Assembly (NCBI RefSeq): GCF_009883635.2
Contig: NZ_CP026115.2
Span: forward strand, 6,076,001 to 6,140,000
Length of the DNA stretch: 64,000 bases
From: Pseudomonas putida
GTDB lineage: Bacteria; Pseudomonadota; Gammaproteobacteria; Pseudomonadales; Pseudomonadaceae
Direction of reading: 5' to 3'
Position 1 is the stretch's first letter; each line of letters opens with the position of its first letter. The notes beneath the pieces were generated by a model. The model worked only from the letters and a program-made list of their open reading frames with translations, was not told where the DNA came from and did no database searches. Of the stretch, positions 33,397 to 41,323 are shown in pieces. The position numbers and the translations under genes are program-made.

Positions 33397-34365
33397 TTAC
33401 TTGATCACCATCGGATTGACCGGTGCCCCACTGCCGCCGACGATTTTCAGCGGCGCCGCGGCATAGAGGAACTGCCACTGACCGTCGGCGGCACAGTCCT
33501 CGGCCAGGGCGTCGAGCATCGCGACTTCGGTGAAGGCTACGCCCAGGTTGCGCATCAGCGCGTTGTGCAGGGGGATCATCACCCCCGACTCGGCGTCGAA
33601 CGCCACTTCGTTGGCCATGGTGTCGGTGATCAGGTTGGGAATCTGCATCTGGTGGAACCACTCCACCAGTTCGCGGCTGAAGGCCAGCCCCGGTTCGTTG
33701 TAGTCTCGGTAGAACTCCTCAGCCTCGCGCTCGTAGAACGAGCCGATCCAGCCGGTACGAACCAGGAGGATGTCGCGCGGCTCCAGCGTCACGCCTTGGG
33801 CGCTGGCAGCGGCCAGCAGGTCGTGGTGATCGAAACCCTCGCCCTTGTCCAGCACCGCCTTGCCACGATGGCGGGCCATGTCGATCAGCACCGCACGCCC
33901 GACCACGCCGCGCTCGGCAATAGGCAGGATGCTCGCCTTGCTCATACCGCCGATGGTCGACAGCGCGTCGTAGCCATTCCACAGCTGGTCGTCGTACCAG
34001 ACATGGCCCAATGCGTCGTACTGGGTCGAGCCCTGCAGGTGCATGAAGATCACGTCGTCGACGTATTCGACATTGCCGTCGAAATGCGCCTTGCCGGCCA
34101 GGTAGTGGCCTTTGTCCAGCACATTGACCCGCAATGACGGACGACGACCGGGGAACAGCGGTTCACCCTTGGGGTGGCCGATCTGAGTCTGCAGGGTGAA
34201 GGTCTTGCCCTGGCGAATACAGGCGACGCCTTTGAGCACCTGGGCAGGATCGAGGTAGTTGAGCGCACCGACTTCATCGTCGGGCCCCCACTTGCCCCAG
34301 TTGCGAGGCAGGCCTTCGAGCAGTCGGGCGATATCGGGCGAGATGGAGCTGGATTTTAGGCACAT
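33397..34365 (-). CDS. Cyclase-family protein (kynurenine-formamidase-like hydrolase)
   Basis: 322 residues, cytoplasmic, no signal peptide, in contrast to the paralogue at 26272. Family features: LPRNWGKWGPDDEVGALNYL, MHLQGSTQYDALGHVWYDDQ (HxGTQxDAxGH metal site), DILLVRTGWIGSFYE and NLITDTMANEVAF. These enzymes hydrolyse amide or lactone bonds. Within this operon it could open a lactone or amide intermediate before alcohol and aldehyde oxidation. Spaced 30 bases from the aldehyde dehydrogenase gene. Confidence 0.9.
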   Translation of the reverse strand: MCLKSSSISPDIARLLEGLPRNWGKWGPDDEVGALNYLDPAQVLKGVACIRQGKTFTLQTQIGHPKGEPLFPGRRPSLRVNVLDKGHYLAGKAHFDGNVEYVDDVIFMHLQGSTQYDALGHVWYDDQLWNGYDALSTIGGMSKASILPIAERGVVGRAVLIDMARHRGKAVLDKGEGFDHHDLLAAASAQGVTLEPRDILLVRTGWIGSFYEREAEEFYRDYNEPGLAFSRELVEWFHQMQIPNLITDTMANEVAFDAESGVMIPLHNALMRNLGVAFTEVAMLDALAEDCAADGQWQFLYAAAPLKIVGGSGAPVNPMVIK

Positions 34366-34429
34366 GGGCCTGGCCTCTTGTTGTTATTCAGGGGGGGTTA
34401 CGTAGATGTTGCCGACAACGGTGGGGAGC

Positions 34430-34744
34430 TCACTGGATCGGCGAGAAGGCTGCGGGCCGCAGCAGCTTCGACTCCATGCGGATCAGCATCGGGAAGGCTT
34501 TGGGCACGAAACGCTCGAGCCAGTCACGGTCTTCATACAGCGCCGTACGCCGCTGGATGCGCTCATCCAGGCTGTCGTAGGCCCAGATATGCACCACCTG
34601 ATTGAGTTCGCCGATCTCGGTGTACCACCAACCCACCAGCGTGGCGTAGCGGGAAATCACCGGCAGGCCTTCTTTTTCGAAGTGTTCGAGGTATTCCTTC
34701 ATCTTGCCGATGTGCAGGGTGTAAGTGCGCATTTCGTAGTACAT
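34430..34744 (-). CDS. NIPSNAP-family protein
   Basis: 104 residues, dimeric alpha-beta barrel type: MYYEMRTYTLHIGKMKEYLE, HFEKEGLPVISRYATLVGWW, YTEIGELNQVVHIWAYDSLD, ERIQRRTALYEDRDWLERFV. The NIPSNAP pattern YEMRTYTL...G...HIWAY is complete. The bacterial members are often encoded in catabolic operons, with unknown activity. Start at 34744; a longer frame to 34813 would overlap the upstream gene. Confidence 0.92.
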   Translation of the reverse strand: MYYEMRTYTLHIGKMKEYLEHFEKEGLPVISRYATLVGWWYTEIGELNQVVHIWAYDSLDERIQRRTALYEDRDWLERFVPKAFPMLIRMESKLLRPAAFSPIQ

Positions 34745-34769
34745 GAGTATGGGTTCCGTTCGGGGGGAC

Positions 34770-35933
34770 TCAGAGGTTGCCGTGGTAGGCATCGATGATG
34801 AGTTGCTCGACATCGCGCGCCGTGGTCAGGCGCGGGTTGACCAGCACATTGCCGCTACGCATGGAGTCGCCGACCATCTGCGGCAGGTACTCAAGGTCCA
34901 CGCCAAGTTCGCGGATGGTCGCCGGGATGCCGATCGCCTGGTTCAGCGCGACCACCGCCTCCACCGTACGCCCCGCAGCCTGCGCGATATCCAGGCCGCT
35001 GACGTCTTCGCCCATGGCAATGGCGATGTCACGGAAACGCTCGGGGCAGGCCGGCACGTTGAACTTGATCACATAGGGCAGCAGCGCGGCGTTCGCGATG
35101 CCGTGGGGGATGTTGAACACGCCGCCGAAGGTGTGCGAGATCGCGTGGACATTGCCCAGCTTGGACTGGGAGAACGCCACACCCGCCAGGAATGAACCCA
35201 GCAGCATCTGCTCGCGGGCCGCCATGTCAGTGCCGACGAAATAGCACCGCTGCAGGCTGGCGGCGATCATGCGGATCGCTTGCAAGGCCATGGCCTGGCT
35301 GATCGGGTTAGCCTGGCGCGAGACATAGGATTCGATCGCGTGGGTCAGCGCATCCATGCCAGTGGCGGCGGTGATCGACGCGGGCAGTTTGAGGGTCAGC
35401 GCCGGATCGAGAATCGCCAGGCGCGGGAACAGCAGCGGGCTGACGATCACGGTCTTGAACAGCGTGCGCGTGTTGGTGAACACGGTCGAGGCGGTGCACT
35501 CGCTACCGGTACCGGACGTTGTGGGGATGGCGAAGATCGGTAACGGCGGCTTGACCAGCTTGTCGTAGCCCTCGTAGTCGAGGATGTTGCCCGGGTTGGT
35601 CGCCATCGCCGCGACGCCCTTGGCAGTGTCGATGCTGCTGCCGCCGCCCACGCCGATTACCGCCTTGCAGTCACGCTCGCGCAGGAATGCGACAGCGGCA
35701 TCGAGCACATCGGTGCTGGGGTTGGCTTCGACCGCTGCGAATAGGTGGTAGTCGATACCGGCCTGCTCCAGCGAGGCGAAAAAACCATTGAGAATGCCCG
35801 CATCGATCAGCCCCTGGTCGGTCACCACCAGGAGTGCGCCCTGGACATGTGGCTTTAGCAAGGCACCCGCCTGCTCAGCCATGCCTGCGCCGCATTTGGC
35901 GAGGGTGGGGAAATGAAACTGGAAATGGCTCAT
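34770..35933 (-). CDS. Iron-containing alcohol dehydrogenase
   Basis: 387 residues of the type III family. NAD loop: AVIGVGGGSSIDTAKGVAAM, PTTSGTGSECTASTVFTN. Metal ligands: GMDALTHAIESYVSRQANPI (Asp, His) and NVHAISHTFGGVFNIPHGIA (two His). First gene of the four-gene minus-strand operon. It is separated from the divergent MFS importer by a large palindromic region at 36035-36123. Substrate would be an alcohol or its hydroxy acid; the partner aldehyde dehydrogenase takes the next step. Confidence 0.94.
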   Translation of the reverse strand: MSHFQFHFPTLAKCGAGMAEQAGALLKPHVQGALLVVTDQGLIDAGILNGFFASLEQAGIDYHLFAAVEANPSTDVLDAAVAFLRERDCKAVIGVGGGSSIDTAKGVAAMATNPGNILDYEGYDKLVKPPLPIFAIPTTSGTGSECTASTVFTNTRTLFKTVIVSPLLFPRLAILDPALTLKLPASITAATGMDALTHAIESYVSRQANPISQAMALQAIRMIAASLQRCYFVGTDMAAREQMLLGSFLAGVAFSQSKLGNVHAISHTFGGVFNIPHGIANAALLPYVIKFNVPACPERFRDIAIAMGEDVSGLDIAQAAGRTVEAVVALNQAIGIPATIRELGVDLEYLPQMVGDSMRSGNVLVNPRLTTARDVEQLIIDAYHGNL

Positions 35934-36034
35934 GGAATATCCTCAGGCACGTGGCGCCACTGTTCTTGTTGGAGCCCGCCATGAGTGCGGCGGGCCGTGC
36001 CTGGGCAATCTAGGGCGGCGCGCACAAGGGCAGA

Positions 36035-36123
36035 TAATGAAAAGACCTGATCCCGGAATAACCACTGCTTATCACCACCGAGGGGATAAGCAGGTGTTAT
36101 CGCTGGATCAGGTCTTTTCATTA
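36035..36123. promoter_or_regulatory. Nested palindromic operator between divergent alcohol dehydrogenase and MFS genes
   Basis: Two 39-base arms (36035-36073 and 36085-36123) are inverted copies with about six mismatches and an 11-base centre. The outer 19 bases of each arm are perfect complements (TAATGAAAAGACCTGATCC and its reverse). Inside each arm is an ATAA-N7-TTAT element, at 36058-36072 and 36086-36100, that fits the LysR T-N11-A box. The LysR protein encoded at 37614-38537 is a likely binder. Located 102 bases from the alcohol dehydrogenase start and 119 from the MFS start. Confidence 0.65.
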
Positions 36124-36241
36124 CCCAAGGGCCGATACGGATTGAACAATCCACGGGCATCGCGCTTCGCGGTGGCGATGCCGCCACGTGATGCGCCGGC
36201 AACGCAACTCTCCGATAATCACAATGACGAGCCCTCCCGCG

Positions 36242-37546
36242 ATGAAGACGACCTCCTCCCCGGCCGCCCTGGCGCTGACTGACGCCACACCCATGACCAG
36301 CGTGCGCTGGCGCATCTTTTTGATCCTGCTGCTGCTCACCGCGATCAACTACATCGATCGCGCTTCGTTGTCGGTGGCACTGCCGCTGATCGCGCCGGAG
36401 TTCAACCTGACACCGGCCATGGAGGGCATGATGCTCAGCGCGTTCTTCTGGTCTTATGCGCTGATGCAGATCCCCGGCGGCCTGCTGCTGGACCGCTTCC
36501 ACACCCGTGGCATCATCGGCGCCGCGACCATCGCCTGGGGTGCCTTCCAGGCCTTGGGCGCGGCGTCGCACAATTGGGTGCTGCTGCTGCTCACGCGCAT
36601 CGGGCTGGGGGTGGCCGAGTCGCCGATAATGCCTGCCGGGGCAAAGCTCAACGGTTCATGGCTAACGCCGAACGAGCGCGGCCGCGGCGCCGTGCTGGTG
36701 GACGGTGGCGCACCGCTGGGCAGTGCGCTGGGCGCAATTCTCATCTCCGGGCTGATCGCCTGGCTCGGCTCGTGGCGCCTGGCATTCGTGATCGCCGGTA
36801 TCGGCACCATCCTGGCGGGCATCCTGGCCTGGAAATACATTCGCAACCACCCCAGTGAGCACCCGGGGGTGAACGAGGCCGAACTGCGCCATATCACCGA
36901 AGGCAACGCCAGCGCCCACGCCGCTGCGGCCAAGGCTGGCATCCCGCTGCGCGTGCTGCTAAAGGACCGCTCGATCTTCGCCATGTTCGCAGGCTACAGC
37001 TGCATCCTGGCGGTGTTCTACGGCCTGCTGACCTGGATGCCGAGCTACCTGCACAAGGAACATGGCCTGGACATCTCGGCCATGGGCGGGGCAACCTTCC
37101 TGATCTTCATGTGCGGTTTCGTCGGCGAGCTGATCGGCGGCTGGATCGGCGATCGCTGGCGGGCCAGCGGTGCTTCGCCGAACCTGGTGATGCGCTCGAT
37201 GTTCAGCGGGTCGTCACTGGTGGCCGCCGTGTGCATCCTGGGCGCAGCCTACGTGGGCAACACCGGGGCGGTGATCACCCTGCTGTGCGTGGCGATGTTC
37301 TTCATCCGCTGGTGCGGCATGTACTGGTGTCTGCCGGCGATCATCGGCGGCCCATCACGCACCGGCGTACTGGGCGGGACCATGAACTTCTGCGGGAACA
37401 TGGCCGGCGTACTGGTGCCGATCATCATCGGGCTGATCGTACAGTTCACCGGGGCGTACTTCTTCGCGTTGATCTTCTTCGTAGTGGCAGCGGTGCTGAT
37501 CGCGGTGTTTTCCAGCTTGATCGACTACCGCGAGCGGACGTTCTGA
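36242..37546 (+). CDS. MFS transporter, anion:cation symporter (ACS) family
   Basis: 434 residues with 12 membrane segments. The opening RWRIFLILLLLTAINYIDRA and SLSVALPLIAPEFNLTPAME is the signature of the ACS family (GudP, ExuT, GarP, phthalate/tartrate types), which imports organic anions with protons. YALMQIPGGLLLDRFHTRGI also fits. The importer is divergent to the alcohol dehydrogenase/NIPSNAP/cyclase/aldehyde dehydrogenase operon and probably brings in its substrate, likely a sugar acid or aromatic acid. The start is uncertain: ATGs at 36188, 36224 and 36242 are in frame and none has a strong ribosome binding site. Confidence 0.92.
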   Translation: MKTTSSPAALALTDATPMTSVRWRIFLILLLLTAINYIDRASLSVALPLIAPEFNLTPAMEGMMLSAFFWSYALMQIPGGLLLDRFHTRGIIGAATIAWGAFQALGAASHNWVLLLLTRIGLGVAESPIMPAGAKLNGSWLTPNERGRGAVLVDGGAPLGSALGAILISGLIAWLGSWRLAFVIAGIGTILAGILAWKYIRNHPSEHPGVNEAELRHITEGNASAHAAAAKAGIPLRVLLKDRSIFAMFAGYSCILAVFYGLLTWMPSYLHKEHGLDISAMGGATFLIFMCGFVGELIGGWIGDRWRASGASPNLVMRSMFSGSSLVAAVCILGAAYVGNTGAVITLLCVAMFFIRWCGMYWCLPAIIGGPSRTGVLGGTMNFCGNMAGVLVPIIIGLIVQFTGAYFFALIFFVVAAVLIAVFSSLIDYRERTF

Positions 37547-37575
37547 TGGGCATCGGTTCGAGCGGACAAGGGCCT

Positions 37576-37599
37576 ACCGGCAACAGCGGTAATGCCGGT
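37576..37599. terminator. Hairpin between convergent MFS and LysR genes
   Basis: Stem ACCGGCA/TGCCGGT with a ten-base loop, 29 bases after the MFS stop and just before the LysR stop on the other strand. No T-run; moderate support. Confidence 0.45.
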
Positions 37600-37613
37600 G
37601 CGGGCCCGGCGGG

Positions 37614-38537
37614 TCACGCCCCCTGAACCAGCTCATCCACCAGCAATTGCGCCGCGTGCGACAACGGTGAAGCGTGTCGATAAACCACCCCAAACGGCTC
37701 GCTCAGCGCGCGCAAGCGCACTGCCAGGCTCACCAGCAAGCCACGCTGCTCGGCGAACACGGCCACCGTTCGGGGAATCACCGCCACCAGGGTCGGGTCC
37801 TCTTCCAGCAACATGAACGTGGCGAAGGTCGAGGAGGTTTCCAGCGGATAGCGCGGCACCTCGATCCCCGCTTCGCTCAGTTCTCGCTCCAACGCCTGGC
37901 GCATTGGCATGTTGGCCGGGTAGACGATCCAGCGGAACTGGCTCAGGTCGGCGACCGTCAGTTCAGGCAGTGCCGCCAGCGGGTGCTGCGGATGAGCGAC
38001 CACAGCGAGCGGTTCCTGGGCCAGCTCATGGAACACGTAGTCACCCGCGTTGCGTCCCAGACCGGGACGACAGATCGCCAAGTCCAGGCGCCCTTCATCC
38101 AGTTGCCCCAGCAGGCTGGCACTCGTGTTCTCAGCGATCTCCACGGCCAGTTGCGGCTGCCGACGTCGCAGACGCCCCAGCGCACCGACCAGCAACGGCA
38201 CAGCCCCCATGATGCTGCCAACTGCCAACCGGCCACCTTGCCCCTGGACGATCCCCAGCACCTCCTCGCGCAGATGTCCCAAGTCGCTCTGGATCAGGCA
38301 CGCATAGCGCACCACGCAACGCCCGACATCGTTGGCCATCAGACCACTAGGCTGGCGCTGGAACAGCGGCACCCCCAGAATATCCTCCACCTCGCGTAGT
38401 GCCTTGGTCGCGCCCGGCTGGGAAATGCCCATGGCCTCAGCGGCTTTGTGCAACGAACCGCAGCGGTCGAGCTCGATCAACAGTCGCAGCTGACGCAAAC
38501 GCAGTCGGGAGAAGATGGTGTCGAGGGCGGGAATCAT
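37614..38537 (-). CDS. LysR-family transcriptional regulator (GbpR/CbbR-like group)
   Basis: 307 residues: FSRLRLRQLRLLIELDRCGS then LHKAAEAMGISQPGATKALR and EVEDILGVPLFQRQPSGLMA form the winged helix-turn-helix; the effector domain starts with RLAVGSIMGAVPLLVGALGR. The LRLRQLRLL start with GISQPGATKAL is typical of regulators of sugar-acid and aromatic catabolism such as GbpR/PcaQ-type. ATG 38537 chosen; the longer frame has no ribosome binding site. The likely target is the divergent promoter 36035-36123. Confidence 0.92.
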   Translation of the reverse strand: MIPALDTIFSRLRLRQLRLLIELDRCGSLHKAAEAMGISQPGATKALREVEDILGVPLFQRQPSGLMANDVGRCVVRYACLIQSDLGHLREEVLGIVQGQGGRLAVGSIMGAVPLLVGALGRLRRRQPQLAVEIAENTSASLLGQLDEGRLDLAICRPGLGRNAGDYVFHELAQEPLAVVAHPQHPLAALPELTVADLSQFRWIVYPANMPMRQALERELSEAGIEVPRYPLETSSTFATFMLLEEDPTLVAVIPRTVAVFAEQRGLLVSLAVRLRALSEPFGVVYRHASPLSHAAQLLVDELVQGA

Positions 38538-38742
38538 GGGTGTTCGTCCAAGGCGCAGGGCACGCTCACTATAACTGGGCATCCAGAGAGGAAATAATGA
38601 TCTGGGCGCAAATGACTTTTTCCCATGCCTCAATTACGTCCTTCACTGGCTTGGAGTGCCCTAAGCAATTGGCCAGTGGAAAACCAGAGAGTACGCGTCT
38701 CCCGTGTTCCATGGCTCCAACCCAGGGTCTCGCCCGACGGCA

Positions 38743-39426
38743 TCAAGCCGGGGTCGCCGCCATGGACTTGCGTTCCAGCCACTCCAGCATCAGCTCGCCC
38801 CAGGCGATGTCGGCTTGCAACGCAGCCTTGGCCTTGGCCGAGTCGCGCTTGCGCAATGCCTCGAGCACTTCGAAGTGCTTGTGCTTGGCGCTGGCCAGCT
38901 CGGCCTTGGGCACTTCGGCGTGGAAGGTACTGAGCAGCGGCCCCATCATCACCCACATGTTTTCCAGGGTTTTGAATATCACCGGCGTGCGCGCCGCGGC
39001 GATCAGGCCGAAATGAAACTCGCGGTTGAGCAACGAAGCCTTCTTGTAATCAACGCTGACCGCCGCCTGGAATGCGGCCTGCACTTCCTCGAGATGGGCC
39101 AGTTCGGCATCGGAGATGCGCTCGGCCGCAAGCCCCGCTGCTTCACCTTCAAGCAGGTGGCGGATCAGCTGGATCTCGCGCAACTGGTTGACGGTCAGCT
39201 CGGGGACATAGATGGAGGTGGCGGCTTTCATGTCCAGCGCATGGTCGCTGACCAGGCGGAAGATCGCTTCGCGCACCGGGGTGATCGACACGCCGAATTC
39301 TTCGGCCAGGGCACTGATGCGCAGGCGGTCGCCGGGTTGGTACTGGCCGTCCATCAATGCCGTGCGGATGATGCTGTAGACCCGCTCGCTCAAGTTGCCT
39401 TTATCCAGCGGCTTGTGAACTGTCAC
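38743..39426 (-). CDS. GntR-family regulator with FCD domain
   Basis: 227 residues from a GTG at 39426 (AAGAGAG ribosome site). The N-terminus KPLDKGNLSERVYSIIRTAL then LRISALAEEFGVSITPVREA is a GntR winged helix; the rest is an FCD ligand domain with metal-binding residues (LNREFHFGLIAAA, HKHFEVLEAL). FCD regulators usually repress sugar-acid or organic-acid operons. An ATG at 39504 is in frame, but it lies inside an operator copy and adds 26 residues unlike the family. The divergent operon 39649-45710 is the obvious target, with operators at 39490, 39547 and 41241. Confidence 0.9.
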   Translation of the reverse strand: MTVHKPLDKGNLSERVYSIIRTALMDGQYQPGDRLRISALAEEFGVSITPVREAIFRLVSDHALDMKAATSIYVPELTVNQLREIQLIRHLLEGEAAGLAAERISDAELAHLEEVQAAFQAAVSVDYKKASLLNREFHFGLIAAARTPVIFKTLENMWVMMGPLLSTFHAEVPKAELASAKHKHFEVLEALRKRDSAKAKAALQADIAWGELMLEWLERKSMAATPA

Positions 39427-39489
39427 GCTGATTCTCTCTTGTCTGGTGAATGGCCCGGTACCTGCAGGGGTGCGGCCGGGCGATAAGGC

Positions 39490-39501
39490 ATGATACATCA
39501 T
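39490..39501. promoter_or_regulatory. GntR operator copy 1 (ATGATACATCAT)
   Basis: Near-perfect 12-base palindrome in the promoter of the GntR gene, one base different from the copies at 39547 and 41243. Its position suits autoregulation. Confidence 0.7.
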
Positions 39502-39546
39502 CATTAAGATCCCGGTAGCGCAGGGGTTTCAACGCCGATTAAAAAC

Positions 39547-39558
39547 ATGATATATCAT
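39547..39558. promoter_or_regulatory. GntR operator copy 2 (ATGATATATCAT)
   Basis: Perfect 12-base palindrome 91 bases upstream of the AroE-like gene start and centred 57 bases from copy 1. The A/T-rich flanks (AAAAAC before, ATTTT after) suggest it overlaps a promoter. Confidence 0.75.
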
Positions 39559-39648
39559 ATTTTAAACAGAGGCTGATGACGCGCACCGTGAGCAAATAAC
39601 ACCCCGTCATTGCCGCTGACGCCCCACCCACTTCATAGGAAGCCCATC

Positions 39649-40452
39649 ATGCCAATTACCGGCACCACCCGAGTGGTGGTTCACCTGACCTACCCGGCCA
39701 AGCACCTGCGTACCCCCTCCTTCTTCAACCCGCTGCTCGAACGCCTGGGCCATGACGCCGTGCTGGTGCCCTGGGAGGTGTCGCCCGCCAACCTGGCCAG
39801 CGCCTGGGCGGGCCTGCGCGGCATCGAAAACCTTGCTGGGGTGATCGTCACCGTGCCGCACAAGCTGGAAGTCGCCGAACTGTGCGACGACCTGCAAGGC
39901 GCGGCGGCGTCGCTTGGGGTGTGCAACGTCGCCCGACGGCTGTCCGACGGCCGCTTCAGCGGGCGCATGTTCGATGGCGAGGGCTTTGTCCGTGGCCTGA
40001 AGAACCAGGGCCACGCGCTGGTCGGCAAACGCGTGCTGCTGCTTGGCGCCGGCGGCGCCGCCACGGGAATCGCCCATGCATTGCTGGCCGAGCCGCTGCA
40101 GCGCCTGGTCATCGCCAACCGTTCCCAGGCCAAGGCCGAGGAACTGGTCGCCCAATTGCGCACATTGCTGCCTGGGCGCAAAGTGGCGGCGGGCCCGGCC
40201 GATGGTCGCGGTTTCGATGTGGTGATCAATGCCACGGCGCTGGGGCTGAAGGCCGACGACCCGTTGCCGCTACCAGCGCACACACTCGACAGCGGAACGC
40301 TGGTCGCCGAGGTGGTGATGAACCCGGATGTCACTGCCCTGCTGGAAGCTGCCCAAGGCCGTGGCTGCCAGGTCCACAAGGGCGTGCACATGATCACCGG
40401 CCAGGTCGAACTGCTGGCCGACTTCCTGTTCGGCACGGCCAACGGGCACTGA
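39649..40452 (+). CDS. Shikimate-dehydrogenase-like oxidoreductase (AroE superfamily, non-biosynthetic)
   Basis: 267 residues. Substrate-domain motif VIVTVPHKLEVAELCDDLQG keeps the catalytic Lys; the nucleotide motif is VLLLGAGGAATGIAHALLAE, then INATALGLKADDPLP and HKGVHMITGQVELLADFLFG. In true AroE the N-terminus has a Ser-x-Ser-Pro shikimate-binding motif; here that place reads HLTYPAKHLRTPSFFNPLLE, so the Ser pair is missing. The protein therefore likely acts on another polyol or hydroxy acid. First gene of the GntR-controlled operon; ATG 39649 follows AGGA. Confidence 0.88.
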   Translation: MPITGTTRVVVHLTYPAKHLRTPSFFNPLLERLGHDAVLVPWEVSPANLASAWAGLRGIENLAGVIVTVPHKLEVAELCDDLQGAAASLGVCNVARRLSDGRFSGRMFDGEGFVRGLKNQGHALVGKRVLLLGAGGAATGIAHALLAEPLQRLVIANRSQAKAEELVAQLRTLLPGRKVAAGPADGRGFDVVINATALGLKADDPLPLPAHTLDSGTLVAEVVMNPDVTALLEAAQGRGCQVHKGVHMITGQVELLADFLFGTANGH

Positions 40453-40485
40453 AAACCGAATGGCGTTCTTCCCAACGGAGCACTC

Positions 40486-41178
40486 ATGAACAAGATCGCA
40501 ATCATCACTGGTGGCGGCTCGGGCATCGGCCTGGCTACCGCACGCCGCCTGCTCGCCGATGGCTATGAAGTTCACACCCTGGGCCTGGGCGAGCCGGAAC
40601 AGCGCATGGACGGCATTCATTACTTGGAGCTGGACGTCACTGACGATGTCGCAGTGGCGGACTTTTTCGGCCGCTTCGAGCGGGTCGATGCCTTGGTCAA
40701 TGCCGCAGGGGTCATCGACCACAACCGCGAGTGGCAGTTGGAGGGCTTCAGTCATGTGCTCGACGTCAACCTGACCGCCGTGATGCGCATCAGCAACGCT
40801 GCGCTGCCGGGGCTCAAGCGGGCCCGTGGCGCGGTGGTCAACTTTGCCTCGATGTGGGGCATCTTCGGCTCGGCCAAGACACCGGCCTATGCATCGAGCA
40901 AGGCCGCCATCGGCGAGCTGACCCGCTGCCAGGCCGTGGCCTGGGCCGCCGACGGTGTGCGCGCCAATGCCGTGGCACCGGGCTGGATCCTCACCCAGCT
41001 GTCACGCCGCGCCTATGAGGACCCAAGCCGCTCGGCCGGGATCCTCTCGCGCATACCAATGCAGGCCTGGGGCCAGCCGGAAGACGTGGCAGACGTCATC
41101 GCCTTCCTGGTTTCCGACAATGCCCGCTACGTCACCGGCACCACCCTGGCGGTGGACGGTGGTTACTCCATCGCCTGA
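40486..41178 (+). CDS. SDR-family oxidoreductase
   Basis: 230 residues, classical short type: ITGGGSGIGLATARRLLADG, NAAGVIDHNREWQLEGFSHV, active site AYASSKAAIGELTRCQAVAW and VTGTTLAVDGGYSIA. Close in layout to sugar and polyol dehydrogenases. 33 bases after the AroE-like gene with AACGGAG before ATG 40486. A GntR operator lies just beyond its stop, so the following genes may have an extra promoter. Confidence 0.93.
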   Translation: MNKIAIITGGGSGIGLATARRLLADGYEVHTLGLGEPEQRMDGIHYLELDVTDDVAVADFFGRFERVDALVNAAGVIDHNREWQLEGFSHVLDVNLTAVMRISNAALPGLKRARGAVVNFASMWGIFGSAKTPAYASSKAAIGELTRCQAVAWAADGVRANAVAPGWILTQLSRRAYEDPSRSAGILSRIPMQAWGQPEDVADVIAFLVSDNARYVTGTTLAVDGGYSIA

Positions 41179-41240
41179 TTCCACCCTCTGAACCGATCGA
41201 TGGCCGTCAGCGAACGGTGAAGGCGCTTGACGGCCAATAC

Positions 41241-41256
41241 GCATGATATATCATGC
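41241..41256. promoter_or_regulatory. GntR operator copy 3, perfect 16-base palindrome
   Basis: GCATGATATATCATGC contains the 12-base core of copy 2 and extends its symmetry by two bases on each side. It stands in the 145-base gap before the GldA-like gene and indicates a second controlled promoter within the cluster. Confidence 0.78.
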
Positions 41257-41323
41257 ATCACACATGACCGAGATCGACCACGACCTCGCATAACAACAAC
41301 AAACCGTCACACAGAGGTACCGT

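Noticed and set aside
32272..34137. A 621-codon plus-strand frame opposite the aldehyde dehydrogenase and cyclase genes
   Set aside because: Gln/His/Arg-rich composition typical of the antisense of G+C-rich genes; both opposite genes have full family motifs.
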